From a virus: 63,549 nucleotides of DNA. The notes beneath the pieces were generated by a model that saw nothing but the letters and a program-made list of their open reading frames with translations, did no database searches and was not told the DNA's origin. Numbering within the stretch: position 1 is the stretch's first letter; each line of letters begins with the position of its first letter. The stretch covers positions 1 to 63,549 of IMG/VR virus record IMGVR_UViG_3300023501_000009. One strand, 5' to 3'. Shown piece after piece: positions 1-8,649 of the stretch. Both the position numbers and the translations under genes were made by a program.

Positions 1-991
1 CTAAATCACCTGTACCATCTGGTGTAATTGTAATATTGCCATTTGTGTCAGTTGATGTAATAGCATTGCCATTAACTGCAATATTGTCAACTGCTAAATC
101 ACCAGTAACATTCAAGCCACCAGTAAGATTTAAGTCTGTACCATCCCAAGTAAAGTTTGCATCATCTTCCAATGCACCACTTGTGCCTGCAATAACAACT
201 CTATTGTCAGTCAAATCACTAACAATTGCACTATTGACTGTTAAGTTAGTGCCATCATACGTGAAGGTTGCGCTATCTTCAAGTGCTCCTGAAGTACCAG
301 CAATAACAACTCTATTGTCAGTCAAATCAGTAACAACTGCACTATTGACTGTTAAGTTAGTGCCATCATACGTGAAGTTTGTGTCATCTTCAAGTGCACC
401 ACTTGTGCCTGCAATAACAACTCTGTTATCTGTCAAGTCACTGACTGTAGCAGTTGCAATAACAACTTCACCACTGCCGTTTGGTGTTAGGTTAATTGCA
501 CCGTTTGTATCTGTACTACTCATTGTGTTACCGTCGATCTGAATGTTATCAATATCGAGCGTACCGGTTACGTCAAGTGCGCTTGCAGTAAGTGTCCCTG
601 CCTGTAAGTTTGCGTAACTTGTTAGTGTAACGTTACCTGCCGTTAAACCTGCTTCACTTGCTGTGACAGCTACGACAAACTGGTCTGCTGACTCGTCCCA
701 TAATATGGCAACGTTGTTGTCGTCTCCCCTTTCAACAACGATACCTGCATCAACTGTGCCTGATCCAGTTGCTCCTTTTGAAAGCAATAGAATTGGATCT
801 GCCACTGTTGTGTTAGTTGAATCAACTGTTGTTGTGGTCCCGTTAACTATTAAGTTGCCAGTAACTGTTAGATTCGAACCATATGTTAAGTTGTTTTCTA
901 ATTTTCCTGCGGTAATTGCTAAATCTGCAAGTTTTGCAGATTCGACTGCTGAATCAGAAATCTGATTCGCTTTAATTCTTGTAACAGCCAT
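1..991 (-). CDS. Repeat-rich tail fibre/virion structural protein, partial (C-terminus beyond left edge)
   Basis: An open minus-strand frame starts at ATG 989-991, with an AGGGAG ribosome site just upstream, and runs 330 codons off the left edge. The N-terminus (MAVTRIKANQISDSAVESAK) and low-complexity T/S/G/D/N-rich body are typical of phage fibres. Around residues 45-110 a segment like LTVTGNLIVNGTTTTVDSTN and an ILWDESADQF patch resembles the protein at 6602-7255. Three 37-residue repeats (VSDLTDNRVVIAGTSGALED core) lie at about nt 190-520. No enzymatic motif is visible. It heads the 3' end of the minus-strand fibre block, so a distal fibre role is inferred from composition and position only. 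Confidence 0.75.
   Translation of the reverse strand, partial: MAVTRIKANQISDSAVESAKLADLAITAGKLENNLTYGSNLTVTGNLIVNGTTTTVDSTNTTVADPILLLSKGATGSGTVDAGIVVERGDDNNVAILWDESADQFVVAVTASEAGLTAGNVTLTSYANLQAGTLTASALDVTGTLDIDNIQIDGNTMSSTDTNGAINLTPNGSGEVVIATATVSDLTDNRVVIAGTSGALEDDTNFTYDGTNLTVNSAVVTDLTDNRVVIAGTSGALEDSATFTYDGTNLTVNSAIVSDLTDNRVVIAGTSGALEDDANFTWDGTDLNLTGGLNVTGDLAVDNIAVNGNAITSTDTNGNITITPDGTGDL
191..523 (-). repeat. Tandem 111-bp (37-residue) coding repeats
   Basis: The string aataacaact recurs at 191, 302 and 413, an exact 111-bp spacing, with near-identical flanks. Each unit encodes a VSDLTDNRVVIAGTSGALED-type segment followed by TYDGTNLTV. The high DNA identity between units suggests recent duplication within the fibre gene. 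The outer boundaries are approximate. Confidence 0.85.
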
Positions 992-1054
992 TTGTTTCTC
1001 CCTAATTTTTAGCTAAAAATTCAATCTACCTCATCTGAGTATAGATAGTAATAT

Positions 1055-1062
1055 TATTTACC
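1055..1062 (-). promoter_or_regulatory. Possible T4-type late promoter (GGTAAATA)
   Basis: In the 187-bp gap between the first two minus-strand genes, GGTAAATA reads on the minus strand about 64 bp upstream of the 991 start. It matches the late consensus TATAAATA at six of eight positions (TAAATA core). This is weaker than other sites in the window and is offered as a candidate only. Confidence 0.35.
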
Positions 1063-1178
1063 AAAAAAGTCCAAAATGGTTCGACGTTGCCAATTTAGCA
1101 AATAGCGTATTATTATGGGAGAATAATTATTTTAGGTTAAGTAAGAGCATTGCACTCTTCACATCAGTATTTAGTTAA

Positions 1179-2462
1179 TTAGTGAAAATTTACCCAAACA
1201 CCGTTTGCATACCCCTGAAATTTGTTATCAGACGTATTGTAAATTACCCATCCGTTTGCAGGACTCAGTGCGTTCCTAGCAGTAGTGGTCATGTTAGCGA
1301 CTCTTACTGCTGTTGCAAATGCAGTAACAGTATCGGTCATTGTTGCGACTTCTGTGCCAGCGGCATCAAAACGTATTGTATCCCCGTCTGCTGTTTCTTC
1401 AGTCTGTATTTTTGTGTCATTGTCTGCATCTTTAATAACACTACCTGGACTATAAGCAGTACTAAGATATCGTACTTCAATAACGTCGCCTGACCGGGGT
1501 GCTTCTGTGTATGTTAGTGTGGTTCCTGATATTGAAAATGCTGTCGTTGCTACTTGCACAACACCATTGTGTGTTATAAGCACATCGTTAGTTGTTGTTG
1601 ATGCACTCAGTGTAAAAACTACTGTACTGCTGTCACCAGCAAAAGTATCTAACGTATGACTACCTGTGGCAGGGGCCAAGTCTTGCCAATCACTGCCATC
1701 GTAGTATTCTAAATAACCAGTAGAAGTATTAACACGTATATCACCTGTACTACCACTTGGTCGCTGTGCAGTAGTCCCTGAGGGCACAGTTAATGCATTA
1801 GTGCCATTGATTATAACTTGACCAGTTCCGTTAGGATCTAAACCTATATCGGAGTTTGTTACAGCACTAGTTAAAGTTGTTTGTGGTGACCCACTTGTGG
1901 TGAAGTCACCAAAGTCAGTTGCGTTCAGCCCAGTGCCTATGTTTCCTATATATCTTCCGCCACTTATGTAAACACTCTTGCCTGAAAAACTAATGCCGTT
2001 GGGTAAGTTATCACCAATAAAGTGCAGTACGCCAGACTGATAATCGAAGAACCATTCGTCATCATTGCCTGAACCAGTTGCAAATACTTGGTCGCCGCCT
2101 GATGCTCCTGCGGCATCACTAGCAGTATGAATATAAATTTTTGCTTGATACGTTGACCCAAACTCCGGGCTAATCCAATTAATTAATCCTGTTTTCCAAG
2201 TTCTATTGGCAGTAGATGTGCCATCAAGAGTACACTCACTCGGTGCGCTTGTTGGGTATACTGTAACTACGCTTGAGCTACTACCTGGCAATGTGGCGGG
2301 AATATTTCCACTTTGCGACCACATTGTATCAAACCGCATTAACAGCGGGCTGGCTATCGCTTCGTTTGGTGCTTTTTTGTTAGCGTTTGTGTCTGATTTA
2401 GTTGCTGAGTAACCTAGTTTCTTCCACAAGTAATCAACTTTTTGTGTATCTGATATAGCCAT
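1179..2462 (-). CDS. Virion structural protein (fibre/whisker-like)
   Basis: 427 residues. The N-terminus (MAISDTQKVDYLWKKLGYSA) is charged and probably anchors to the virion. The middle has DDEWFFDYQSGVLHFIGD. Residues 215-260 carry a GTTAQRPSGSTGDIRVNTST segment ending in YYDGSDW, a motif common near fibre tips. Around residues 270-335 is a GDSST... module like those in the proteins at 5862-6281, 34765-45723 and 45734-48778. The C-terminus ends in NGWVIYNTSDNKFQGYANGV, another fibre-tip style motif. It starts exactly where the neighbouring PKD gene stops (2462), so the two are translationally coupled. Specific role unknown. Confidence 0.7.
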   Translation of the reverse strand: MAISDTQKVDYLWKKLGYSATKSDTNANKKAPNEAIASPLLMRFDTMWSQSGNIPATLPGSSSSVVTVYPTSAPSECTLDGTSTANRTWKTGLINWISPEFGSTYQAKIYIHTASDAAGASGGDQVFATGSGNDDEWFFDYQSGVLHFIGDNLPNGISFSGKSVYISGGRYIGNIGTGLNATDFGDFTTSGSPQTTLTSAVTNSDIGLDPNGTGQVIINGTNALTVPSGTTAQRPSGSTGDIRVNTSTGYLEYYDGSDWQDLAPATGSHTLDTFAGDSSTVVFTLSASTTTNDVLITHNGVVQVATTAFSISGTTLTYTEAPRSGDVIEVRYLSTAYSPGSVIKDADNDTKIQTEETADGDTIRFDAAGTEVATMTDTVTAFATAVRVANMTTTARNALSPANGWVIYNTSDNKFQGYANGVWVNFH

Positions 2463-5400
2463 TAGCTTGCCACTCCTACGCTGAGTGCTGTGACACTTTG
2501 ACCACTTGTTAATGCTATTCTTACCAACACAACATTGCCTGTTGCGTTCGTGCCGTTCTCACTACCAAGTGTCATTGTATAACCACCACTAAGTGACGTG
2601 CTGGCAGCAATTCTATCGCCAGATGTAAACGCACATCCATTAGATCCATTACCACCACTGCCTGTGTTAGAGCCCGGTACACCTGAGCCGCCATACGTTG
2701 TACTTGCGTCTAGCCAGCCGTTAATCCCTGACGCTGAATCAATACCAGTACCCGGTGCCGCTATCCATAACCCTGCAATGCTTGCACTTGTTATGTTAAT
2801 GTCAAAGTTTGCCATTGTGGTACGTCTAAATGCAAATGTAAAGTATTGTGTTCCGGTGTCACTGCTTCTGTCTGGGCCTACTGGAAGATATCCTGAACTA
2901 TAATCTGTAACATCATACTTCAAAACACCTAATCTAATAGTTGCTTCTTTTGTGCCTTCAACACCAAGGTCGCTTGCTTCTGTGTAAGGACTGTTTGTGT
3001 AGAAATTGGTTGAGCCAGTGTAACTTGGGTTGTCTGTTGTAGCGGCACTAAAATCGAATACCCTAACACCATCATCGTCAAATCCTGCTCCTAAATCGTC
3101 AGACACTGCAACAGCGATCTCACTGATACCACTTTGTGCTGACTTGTGTACTTGTACGTTGGTTGTGTTTGCACTGTAACTACCTACACCATTACAGTTC
3201 CTCGCACGTACCTGAACTCTGTCTATTGTTCTTACTGAACTGGCTGTAATAGGAATAGTTAAGTTACCTATTGTGTATGCTCCGCCAACCCCTGTGTCTG
3301 TAACTGGTATACCGACCGACAACATAGTACTTGCGCCATCTATATTGCTATAGCTGTAATCAGTATCGGTTGTTCCTGCACTTGATGTGCCTTCTTGATT
3401 TGATGCAGAATCTACTTCAACAGGATTAGACACATCCGAATATGCTTGTCCTGTCAGGTTGCTTATTTGTACACTGCTCAAAACAACTGTTGGCGATCCT
3501 GAATTGTAATATGGAATACCCGAAATATATCGTTTAGTTCCACCTGTGCCTTCAATTAGCGTACCTGCGGACACTATACTTGGTACACTTGTAATATCAT
3601 CATATACAACACTTACATAATTTGTATTACCTGTTGCACTGTGTTCAAGTCTCTGATCATTAACACCCACAGTATAACTGCTAAGTGCTTGTGTAATTTT
3701 AGCGTCAAATGTTTGATAGAATCCTGTTGGATACGTACTTGAGCTGATGCTATCGTGTGCATCAAGTTGTCCACTAACAACAAGACTTGTAAACGTTCCA
3801 TTTTCTCCTGTTGATGTGCTAAATGCTTTGCTGCCTGTAGTAACACCGTTAATACTAGCACTTAGTGTTCCTGATGCTCCGTTATAAGCATTGTCTACAA
3901 CACTTGTATCAATAGTACCTGAGGTGTACCTTCTTGCTGTGGTAGTTTGCAGACTTGCACCTGCACTTAGAGGATTTGAATCACTGTTGTCTGTAAAGGA
4001 AGCACATAGTTTTGGACTTGTTCCTTGTACACTGTCAGACAGTGTGATTGACTTTGTGCTTAAATTAGCCGGTGTTGAAGGCACAGCGTTTAATGTAAAT
4101 GTTATACTACTATCAGTATCTGTTTGTAACGTAATGTCTGGTTGGCCATTTGCAGTAAAACTTAAATTATAGTTGTCTGTTGATTCGCCTGCATAGTTAT
4201 GATCTAATGTTGCTCCTATACTACCTGACGCTGATCCATCTTCTGTGACGGTATCGTTTGTGCCACCGTCTGCCCAATCGTATTCATAATCATCACCATT
4301 TTGTGATGTATTAGTTGCACGTACTAGCGCACGATTGTTGCCACTTAAATCTGTAAAGTCATACAAGTCATACTGGTTGTCACCATTTCTATCACTAATT
4401 GTTACTGCTGTTGCCGCAATGTTTGCTCTAACATCTGGCTCTACGTGTACCGTAAATGTTGAACTAATAAACGGTGAACTAGTATGGTTGCTAATAACTC
4501 TTAGGTTACCAGTAAAGTCCTGCGCTGTTCCATCTGCTTGGTCACCTGAGCTTAACGCAAATGTGTGGCTAATTGTGCCACCAGTATCTCCGCTACTTCC
4601 TGATCCAACGTTTACTGTATTATCGGATGTGCCGTCACCCCATTGATACTGGTATTGGATACCATATGTTGCAAAACTACCAATTGAGCTTTCTGTATTA
4701 TTAGTAAACGTAATTGGTAATCCACTTGTTCCTTCTTCGTTAACGCCCGTAGATGCACTTAACGACACTGTTGGGGTATGTGTGTCATAAATTTTATGAG
4801 CAGTATTGTCACTTGTTGGTACAGATGCAGGCAATGCCGTGCTGTGACTATCCAATGTAAGTGTTACTGTTCTTGTTTGTTCTTGTTCTGTGCTGGCAGT
4901 AAATGTATGTGCTATTCTGGCGCCGCCTACTCCACCTGCAGATGCATCGCTCGATACTACATCGTCACTACTACCGTCGCCCCAGTCCCAAGTATACTGA
5001 ACTGTTGCACCACTTGTGTTTGTGGTTGTATTTTCAAAGTAAACTGTGTCGCCATCGTCCCATTGTGTAATAGCACTCCCACCTGAGCTTGCTGTATAGG
5101 CCGCAAAAGTTACAACAGGATCTGCTGTGTATATAATAATGTATGATGTACGTGTCTTACTTGTTTCGCTACAAGTACCACTACCACCATTATTATATGC
5201 TCTAACAGTAATATCGAATGGTGATCCTGAATTAGTAGCATAAGTGTGCGTTGGCGTTGAATCAGTTTGGTTTGAGTCGGTATCGCCATCGCCCCAGGTA
5301 ATGTCATACCTATTAGGATTCCCGGCAGTAATAATAGTTAGCGTAACTGATGTACCAGCACCACCTGATGTTACATCAGCAGTAAAGTCCATGTTAGCAA

Positions 5401-5851
5401 CGGCTGTGTTGTTAATAATATTAAGCATACACTCGTTGGTGTCATCATGTGCATTAGACAACAATGTAGATTCTGACCAAGTGTTAATTGCTCCATCAGA
5501 CCATGAGCTATCTTCTGGAATGCCCAAATTTATAGTCAGACCGTCTGAACTAATAGATGTCCAGGTTAAGTTGCCGCTACCATCAGTTGTTAAAACTTGT
5601 CCATTGGATCCGCCTGTTACTGAAATATTACTATTAGATCCCAAGTCTAAAGCACCGCTTGTGCTTCGTATCTGACTGCCTTCTATAGTAACGTTATCGA
5701 CTTGTAGGCTTTTGGTAGGACTTGCTTCATTAATACCAATGCGATTGTTAGTAACATCTAGGTATAATAAATCAGTGTCTACTGCAATATCCACACCTAA
5801 ACGTTCTAGGTTAGATTTTAGCATGGCTCCTGATATTCTGCCAATTGCCAT
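2462..5851 (-). CDS. Large PKD-domain virion protein (probable adhesin/fibre)
   Basis: 1129 residues. An N-terminal fibre-like segment (MAIGRISGAMLKSNLERLGV; GINEASPTKSLQVDN) is followed by several PKD-type Ig domains, recognised by repeated W-[GA]-D-G cores: ITWGDGDTD, WDWGDGSSDD, YQWGDGTSDN and YDWADGGTND, roughly residues 180-560. The C-terminal 600 residues are T/S-rich, with a Gly-rich tail (YGGSGVPGSNTGSGGNGSNG). PKD domains are extracellular beta-sandwiches used in glycan or protein contacts, so a receptor-binding or capsid/tail decoration role is likely. The ribosome site AAGGAT precedes ATG 5851. No protease motif was noticed. Confidence 0.7.
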   Translation of the reverse strand: MAIGRISGAMLKSNLERLGVDIAVDTDLLYLDVTNNRIGINEASPTKSLQVDNVTIEGSQIRSTSGALDLGSNSNISVTGGSNGQVLTTDGSGNLTWTSISSDGLTINLGIPEDSSWSDGAINTWSESTLLSNAHDDTNECMLNIINNTAVANMDFTADVTSGGAGTSVTLTIITAGNPNRYDITWGDGDTDSNQTDSTPTHTYATNSGSPFDITVRAYNNGGSGTCSETSKTRTSYIIIYTADPVVTFAAYTASSGGSAITQWDDGDTVYFENTTTNTSGATVQYTWDWGDGSSDDVVSSDASAGGVGGARIAHTFTASTEQEQTRTVTLTLDSHSTALPASVPTSDNTAHKIYDTHTPTVSLSASTGVNEEGTSGLPITFTNNTESSIGSFATYGIQYQYQWGDGTSDNTVNVGSGSSGDTGGTISHTFALSSGDQADGTAQDFTGNLRVISNHTSSPFISSTFTVHVEPDVRANIAATAVTISDRNGDNQYDLYDFTDLSGNNRALVRATNTSQNGDDYEYDWADGGTNDTVTEDGSASGSIGATLDHNYAGESTDNYNLSFTANGQPDITLQTDTDSSITFTLNAVPSTPANLSTKSITLSDSVQGTSPKLCASFTDNSDSNPLSAGASLQTTTARRYTSGTIDTSVVDNAYNGASGTLSASINGVTTGSKAFSTSTGENGTFTSLVVSGQLDAHDSISSSTYPTGFYQTFDAKITQALSSYTVGVNDQRLEHSATGNTNYVSVVYDDITSVPSIVSAGTLIEGTGGTKRYISGIPYYNSGSPTVVLSSVQISNLTGQAYSDVSNPVEVDSASNQEGTSSAGTTDTDYSYSNIDGASTMLSVGIPVTDTGVGGAYTIGNLTIPITASSVRTIDRVQVRARNCNGVGSYSANTTNVQVHKSAQSGISEIAVAVSDDLGAGFDDDGVRVFDFSAATTDNPSYTGSTNFYTNSPYTEASDLGVEGTKEATIRLGVLKYDVTDYSSGYLPVGPDRSSDTGTQYFTFAFRRTTMANFDINITSASIAGLWIAAPGTGIDSASGINGWLDASTTYGGSGVPGSNTGSGGNGSNGCAFTSGDRIAASTSLSGGYTMTLGSENGTNATGNVVLVRIALTSGQSVTALSVGVAS

Positions 5852-5861
5852 GTTTTATCCT

Positions 5862-6281
5862 TTACGCACTAGTACTATTGTAACCGTGCTGTACTATAAT
5901 TGTATGCGTATCTGGTGGAGGACTCGTAAATGTAAGTGTGGTCCCACTTATTGTGTAAGCAACATCTGGGTTTTGGTGAACATTACCAACATGCACAATA
6001 ATATCTTGCTCGTTTGCAACACTAATTGACATCGTGTATGCTGTGGTGGAACCGTCACCGGTAAATGTGTCTTTTGTGATAGTCACTAAGCCAACTACAC
6101 CAAGTGTCGCCCATGCACTGTTAACATACATCTCCATCACGTTAGCTGTTGTATTGTAGCGTAACTGTCCGTTTATTGGCGCTGTAGGTCGATCAGCTGA
6201 TGTTCCTACCGGTATCCTAATCGCACCAGCACCAGCACCAGCAACTTCAGGATTCTTTACGTATTTTCCTGGTTTAGCCAT
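5862..6281 (-). CDS. Small fibre protein with GDGST module
   Basis: 139 residues. Residues 20-62 form a RIPVGTSADRPTAPINGQLR / MEMYVNSAWATLG segment, a common phage fibre tip motif. Residues 70-135 form one GDGST module (TGDGSTTAYTMSISVANEQD ... SPPPDTHTIIVQHG) also seen in larger structural proteins here. Start ATG 6281 overlaps the stop of the upstream 102-aa gene, so the pair is coupled. Function inferred as a virion appendage component. Confidence 0.65.
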   Translation of the reverse strand: MAKPGKYVKNPEVAGAGAGAIRIPVGTSADRPTAPINGQLRYNTTANVMEMYVNSAWATLGVVGLVTITKDTFTGDGSTTAYTMSISVANEQDIIVHVGNVHQNPDVAYTISGTTLTFTSPPPDTHTIIVQHGYNSTSA

Positions 6282-6589
6282 TATACGCTCACATAACTTA
6301 CTGTTGCAGTTATAGCCGAGCCTGCGTCAGCAATGGCAATAACTTTGTCGCCATTATCAAGAATTATCCTGTCACCAGATAATATATATGTGTCGGATGC
6401 AGTAATTGCAACATCTTTAATAATAATAGTAGTATTATCGGCACTGTCTCCGCTAGGTACTACGTATAAAGATATAGTCCTACCTGCACCGCTATAGTTA
6501 CAAAAATACATGGTTATAGCACAAGTCTCTCCGGTTGAGGTGTAAATGTCTGTATTGGTAGCACCTACTGCTGTATTTTCTATTGCCAT
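6281..6589 (-). CDS. Hypothetical small virion protein
   Basis: 102 residues beginning MAIENTAVGATNTDIYTSTG. It is predicted all-beta with alternating hydrophobic residues (AITMYFCNYSG, ISLYVVPSGD, IIIKDVAITAS). It contains no catalytic motif and no signal peptide. It sits between two fibre-like genes and overlaps the downstream one by 1 bp. The fold resembles small trimeric head or tail decoration proteins only in general character. Family not recognised. Confidence 0.6.
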   Translation of the reverse strand: MAIENTAVGATNTDIYTSTGETCAITMYFCNYSGAGRTISLYVVPSGDSADNTTIIIKDVAITASDTYILSGDRIILDNGDKVIAIADAGSAITATVSYVSV

Positions 6590-6601
6590 TCTATGTTCCT
6601 A

Positions 6602-7255
6602 TTAAAAAATTAATCCGTATAATCTAGCTCTCTTATTTGAGGCTACTTCGTCTGTTCTTGTAGCGTTTGCTACATATAATCCTGTTTGCCCTGCACCCGG
6701 ATTCTTTGCATAAACAAAAGTATGTGTTGCTACTGCTGAGGGATCGCTCCCTACTTCCAATAATTTTAGTTCACTTGCTACTTCCAGTTTACCAGTGCCA
6801 TTAGGATCAATAACGACATCCTCGTTGGATCTTGAACTAGTAATATTAAAACCGTTAATGTCTAAATTACCGCCTAGTTGGGGCGTTGTGTCTTCAACAA
6901 CGCTGGCAATACCTGCACCGCCTACCGTAAGAACAGTGGCTAATGATCCTGTTCCGTTATCAACTTGCCAGGTGTCCGATGTTTCATCAAAAACAAATTT
7001 AGCGTTTGTTAAAGATCCTCGTTCAACTTCAATACCACTTGTTCCAGCAGTAACGCCCGCACCAGCCTCGCCACTATTAAGCGTAATTGTGTTATCTGAT
7101 ACTTCTGTGTTAGTTGTTTCAACAGATGTAGTTGTTCCCGTAACTGTTAGGTTACCGTTAACCGTAACTGTGTGTGTCGTAATAATAACATTATCAGTAC
7201 TTACATCTACTGAACTTATATGGTAATCACCGGAAACTCGTTTGGTTGTGGACAT
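6602..7255 (-). CDS. Tail fibre-like structural protein
   Basis: 217 residues. Residues 30-120 (VNGNLTVTGTTTSVETTNTE ... IEVERGSLTNAKFVFDETSD) are paralogous to the partial fibre at the left edge, which has GIVVERGDDNNVAILWDESA. Residues 125-165 contain PQLGGNLDINGFNI and DVVIDPNGTGKLEVA, repeat motifs of phage fibres. The last 40 residues (TGLYVANATRTDEVASNKRA) form a short distinct tip. The ribosome site is weak, and the gene runs in the same block as its neighbours. Confidence 0.65.
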   Translation of the reverse strand: MSTTKRVSGDYHISSVDVSTDNVIITTHTVTVNGNLTVTGTTTSVETTNTEVSDNTITLNSGEAGAGVTAGTSGIEVERGSLTNAKFVFDETSDTWQVDNGTGSLATVLTVGGAGIASVVEDTTPQLGGNLDINGFNITSSRSNEDVVIDPNGTGKLEVASELKLLEVGSDPSAVATHTFVYAKNPGAGQTGLYVANATRTDEVASNKRARLYGLIF

Positions 7256-7266
7256 TCTTTTTCTAC

Positions 7267-7851
7267 CTATTTCAATGTATTTAGTACAGTTTTAAAGTCA
7301 GTTGTAGACATGTGTTGCAGGTTTTTTAAAGGACCAAGCTCTGGTGGCTCATATCCAGACTCTGAAATTACCCTAACAAACCTTGTATTTTTAAACTCTG
7401 TAGCTGTTTGATGTATCTGTTTTAACCAGTTACCGTAAAATGTTGCTCGCTCTTCCGATCTTTTATAGTGGTCAGTGCCTGCATATACATTATTAAACTT
7501 GGTATTGCTGTCAAGCCCTGCTAAATCAAATCCAATCATATACAAATAACTGTGCTTTGCGTGGGCGGCATAACTTAGTGCAACTTGTCCACTTGACCAT
7601 CCATAATTGTATTCTATAGGTTTCGCTCCTGATCCTTCTTGTGGTCTTCTGGTATAGAATCTATTTGTGTTAGCATATCCTGATTCTTGTATTTCTTTAG
7701 CAATACCGTTATCAGTTGCTATCAGTACGTCAGGAACAAAGTCCCGGTATAGTGCATTACAGCCGTAGGTCATGCCTCGACCTCGTAGTGTATTAAGGTC
7801 TACATCTAGTCTGCTACGTCCGTTTCCGATAATAAATGCTATTGGTGTCAT
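7267..7851 (-). CDS. Sialyltransferase-fold (CST-I/MptE-like) phage protein
   Basis: 194 residues starting MTPIAFIIGNGRSRLDVDLN, then YGCNALYRDFVPDVLIATDN. The pattern of IGNGxSR near residue 9, a short helix, YGCNALY, and DVLIATD is typical of proteins with the alpha-2,3-sialyltransferase CST-I or DUF115/MptE-like Rossmann fold. A later segment (HSYLYMIGFDLAGLD) also fits. In such families the GNG loop binds a nucleotide. The substrate is unknown; glycan decoration of virion or host surface is an inference. No ribosome site is visible, because the ATG lies directly behind the T-tract of the preceding gene's terminator. Confidence 0.6.
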   Translation of the reverse strand: MTPIAFIIGNGRSRLDVDLNTLRGRGMTYGCNALYRDFVPDVLIATDNGIAKEIQESGYANTNRFYTRRPQEGSGAKPIEYNYGWSSGQVALSYAAHAKHSYLYMIGFDLAGLDSNTKFNNVYAGTDHYKRSEERATFYGNWLKQIHQTATEFKNTRFVRVISESGYEPPELGPLKNLQHMSTTDFKTVLNTLK

Positions 7852-7888
7852 AAAAAAAGGCTACACTGTAATTATCACTGTAGCCTTT
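7851..7888 (-). terminator. Rho-independent terminator after 7904-8338 gene
   Basis: A 10-bp stem AAAGGCTACA (7888 to 7879 on the minus strand) pairs with TGTAGCCTTT (7865 to 7856). The loop is 13 nt and a run of T follows on the minus strand. It lies immediately downstream of the 7904-8338 stop and ends at the start codon of the next gene. A shorter A/T pattern on the plus strand makes it potentially bidirectional. Confidence 0.8.
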
Positions 7889-7903
7889 ACTGTTAAAAAA
7901 ATA

Positions 7904-8338
7904 TTAACTGTTCGGTACTGAAACACTTACATTTGCTTCTGGTCCTGATGCGACTAATAAAGCCTTATCACCAACTGCAAATTGTGATCCTGTTCCAAGA
8001 TTGCCTACATGAAAATGACGTCCTGTAATTTTACTTGCAAAGTAAGTACCACCGGCACTATCTGTACCAGTAATCTGACATTGTCCTTGTGCTAATGAAC
8101 CATGCACTACTGATGTTAATTGCAGAGACTCGGTTCCATCACTATTTGTACAACGGAATTTCTTTGTTCCTTTTTGTAGAACTAGTGTTGTGTCTTGAAC
8201 ACTACCGCCTGTAATGTATGCTTTCATAACTATTTGATTGCCACTTAGAGCATTTGAACCAATTGGTAATGCTGTTGATGCTGATGCTACTTTAAGATTG
8301 CCGCCAACTGATTCGGCAGTTTTAATAGGTCTTCCCAT
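7904..8338 (-). CDS. Small virion structural protein (gp23-adjacent)
   Basis: 144 residues from ATG 8336-8338 (MGRPIKTAESVGGNLKVASA). That start is preferred because AGGAG stands 7-8 bases before it. An upstream in-frame ATG at 8365 has no ribosome site and would place nine extra residues over it. The protein is Gly/Ser/Thr-rich and probably all-beta, with GTKKFRCTNSDGTESLQLTS and FASKITGRHFHVGNLGTG segments. It resembles small structural proteins encoded near gp23 in marine T4-like phages, possibly a capsid decoration protein. It has its own perfect late promoter about 115 bp upstream and its own terminator, suggesting high late expression. Confidence 0.65.
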   Translation of the reverse strand: MGRPIKTAESVGGNLKVASASTALPIGSNALSGNQIVMKAYITGGSVQDTTLVLQKGTKKFRCTNSDGTESLQLTSVVHGSLAQGQCQITGTDSAGGTYFASKITGRHFHVGNLGTGSQFAVGDKALLVASGPEANVSVSVPNS

Positions 8339-8453
8339 TTGTTTTCTCCTTGTTAAGAAGTCCAATGCGAGTTCTAGTCGCTACGCTGTGGGAACAGCAT
8401 AAGTCAGTTTGGACAGGAAAAATTTTCCTGTTTACCTAACTACTGAACAGTAG

Positions 8454-8461
8454 TATTTATA
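8454..8461 (-). promoter_or_regulatory. Perfect T4 late promoter TATAAATA
   Basis: CTATAAATACT reads on the minus strand at 8462-8452, an exact match to the T4 gp55-dependent late consensus TATAAATA. It lies between the upstream terminator (8488-8510) and the 7904-8338 gene, giving an untranslated leader of roughly 110 nt. The leader contains a 9-bp ACAGGAAAA/TTTTCCTGT hairpin at about 8413-8432. A late sigma factor gp55 is encoded in this window. Confidence 0.8.
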
Positions 8462-8487
8462 GATTATGAAGCCATAAGAAAGGGATC

Positions 8488-8512
8488 AAATTTCGATCCC
8501 TTAAATTGATGC
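8488..8512 (-). terminator. Terminator hairpin after the riboswitch-controlled ORF
   Basis: AAGGGATC on the minus strand pairs with GATCCCTT across a 7-nt loop (GAAATTT), followed by a short T-containing stretch (TCTTATGG). The hairpin begins about 8 nt after the stop of the 33-codon ORF and ahead of the next late promoter, so it closes the riboswitch transcription unit. The U-tract is short, so termination may be incomplete. Confidence 0.7.
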
Positions 8513-8519
8513 TTACTTA

Positions 8520-8621
8520 TTAGTAGTGTACAAATGCACGTAACAGAAACAATTTAAGCATACAAGCCTTATGATAGTCTTGTTGTGCATGAGCTCTACA
8601 ATATCGAGTCCACAATGTCAT
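8520..8621 (-). CDS. 33-residue micropeptide under tandem glutamine riboswitches
   Basis: The ORF starts at ATG 8619-8621 and ends at TAA 8520-8522. It begins MTLWTRYCRAHAQQDYHKAC and ends in a hydrophobic-basic stretch LKLFLLRAFVHY. It carries one of the strongest ribosome sites in the window: AAGGAGG with 9-nt spacing. It is the only ORF between the two upstream glutamine aptamers and the terminator behind it. The peptide is basic (K/R/H-rich) with two cysteines. In cyanobacteria, glutamine riboswitches control small proteins such as glutamine synthetase inactivating factors. Similarity to those factors is too weak here to assign that function. No homologue recognised. Confidence 0.7.
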   Translation of the reverse strand: MTLWTRYCRAHAQQDYHKACMLKLFLLRAFVHY

Positions 8622-8649
8622 GTCAACACCCTCCTTCTTACAGTTAGGT

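Noticed and set aside
191-523. CRISPR array from regularly spaced repeats
   Set aside because: The 111-bp period is in frame, has no unique spacers, and encodes fibre repeats.
36-965. Plus-strand frames of 100-168 codons at the left edge
   Set aside because: They are mirror images of the minus-strand fibre gene, which has a start, a ribosome site and protein-like composition.
1141-1162. Short inverted repeat AAGAG/CTCTT as a terminator
   Set aside because: The stem is only five base pairs and no T-tract follows on the minus strand.
8338-8365. Upstream start for the 144-residue structural protein
   Set aside because: The extra nine codons contain the ribosome site (AGGAG) of the downstream ATG, so the shorter form is chosen.
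8520-8621. 33-residue ORF as a glutamine synthetase inactivating factor
   Set aside because: Only general basicity and riboswitch context agree. The residue pattern does not align convincingly with IF7-type factors.
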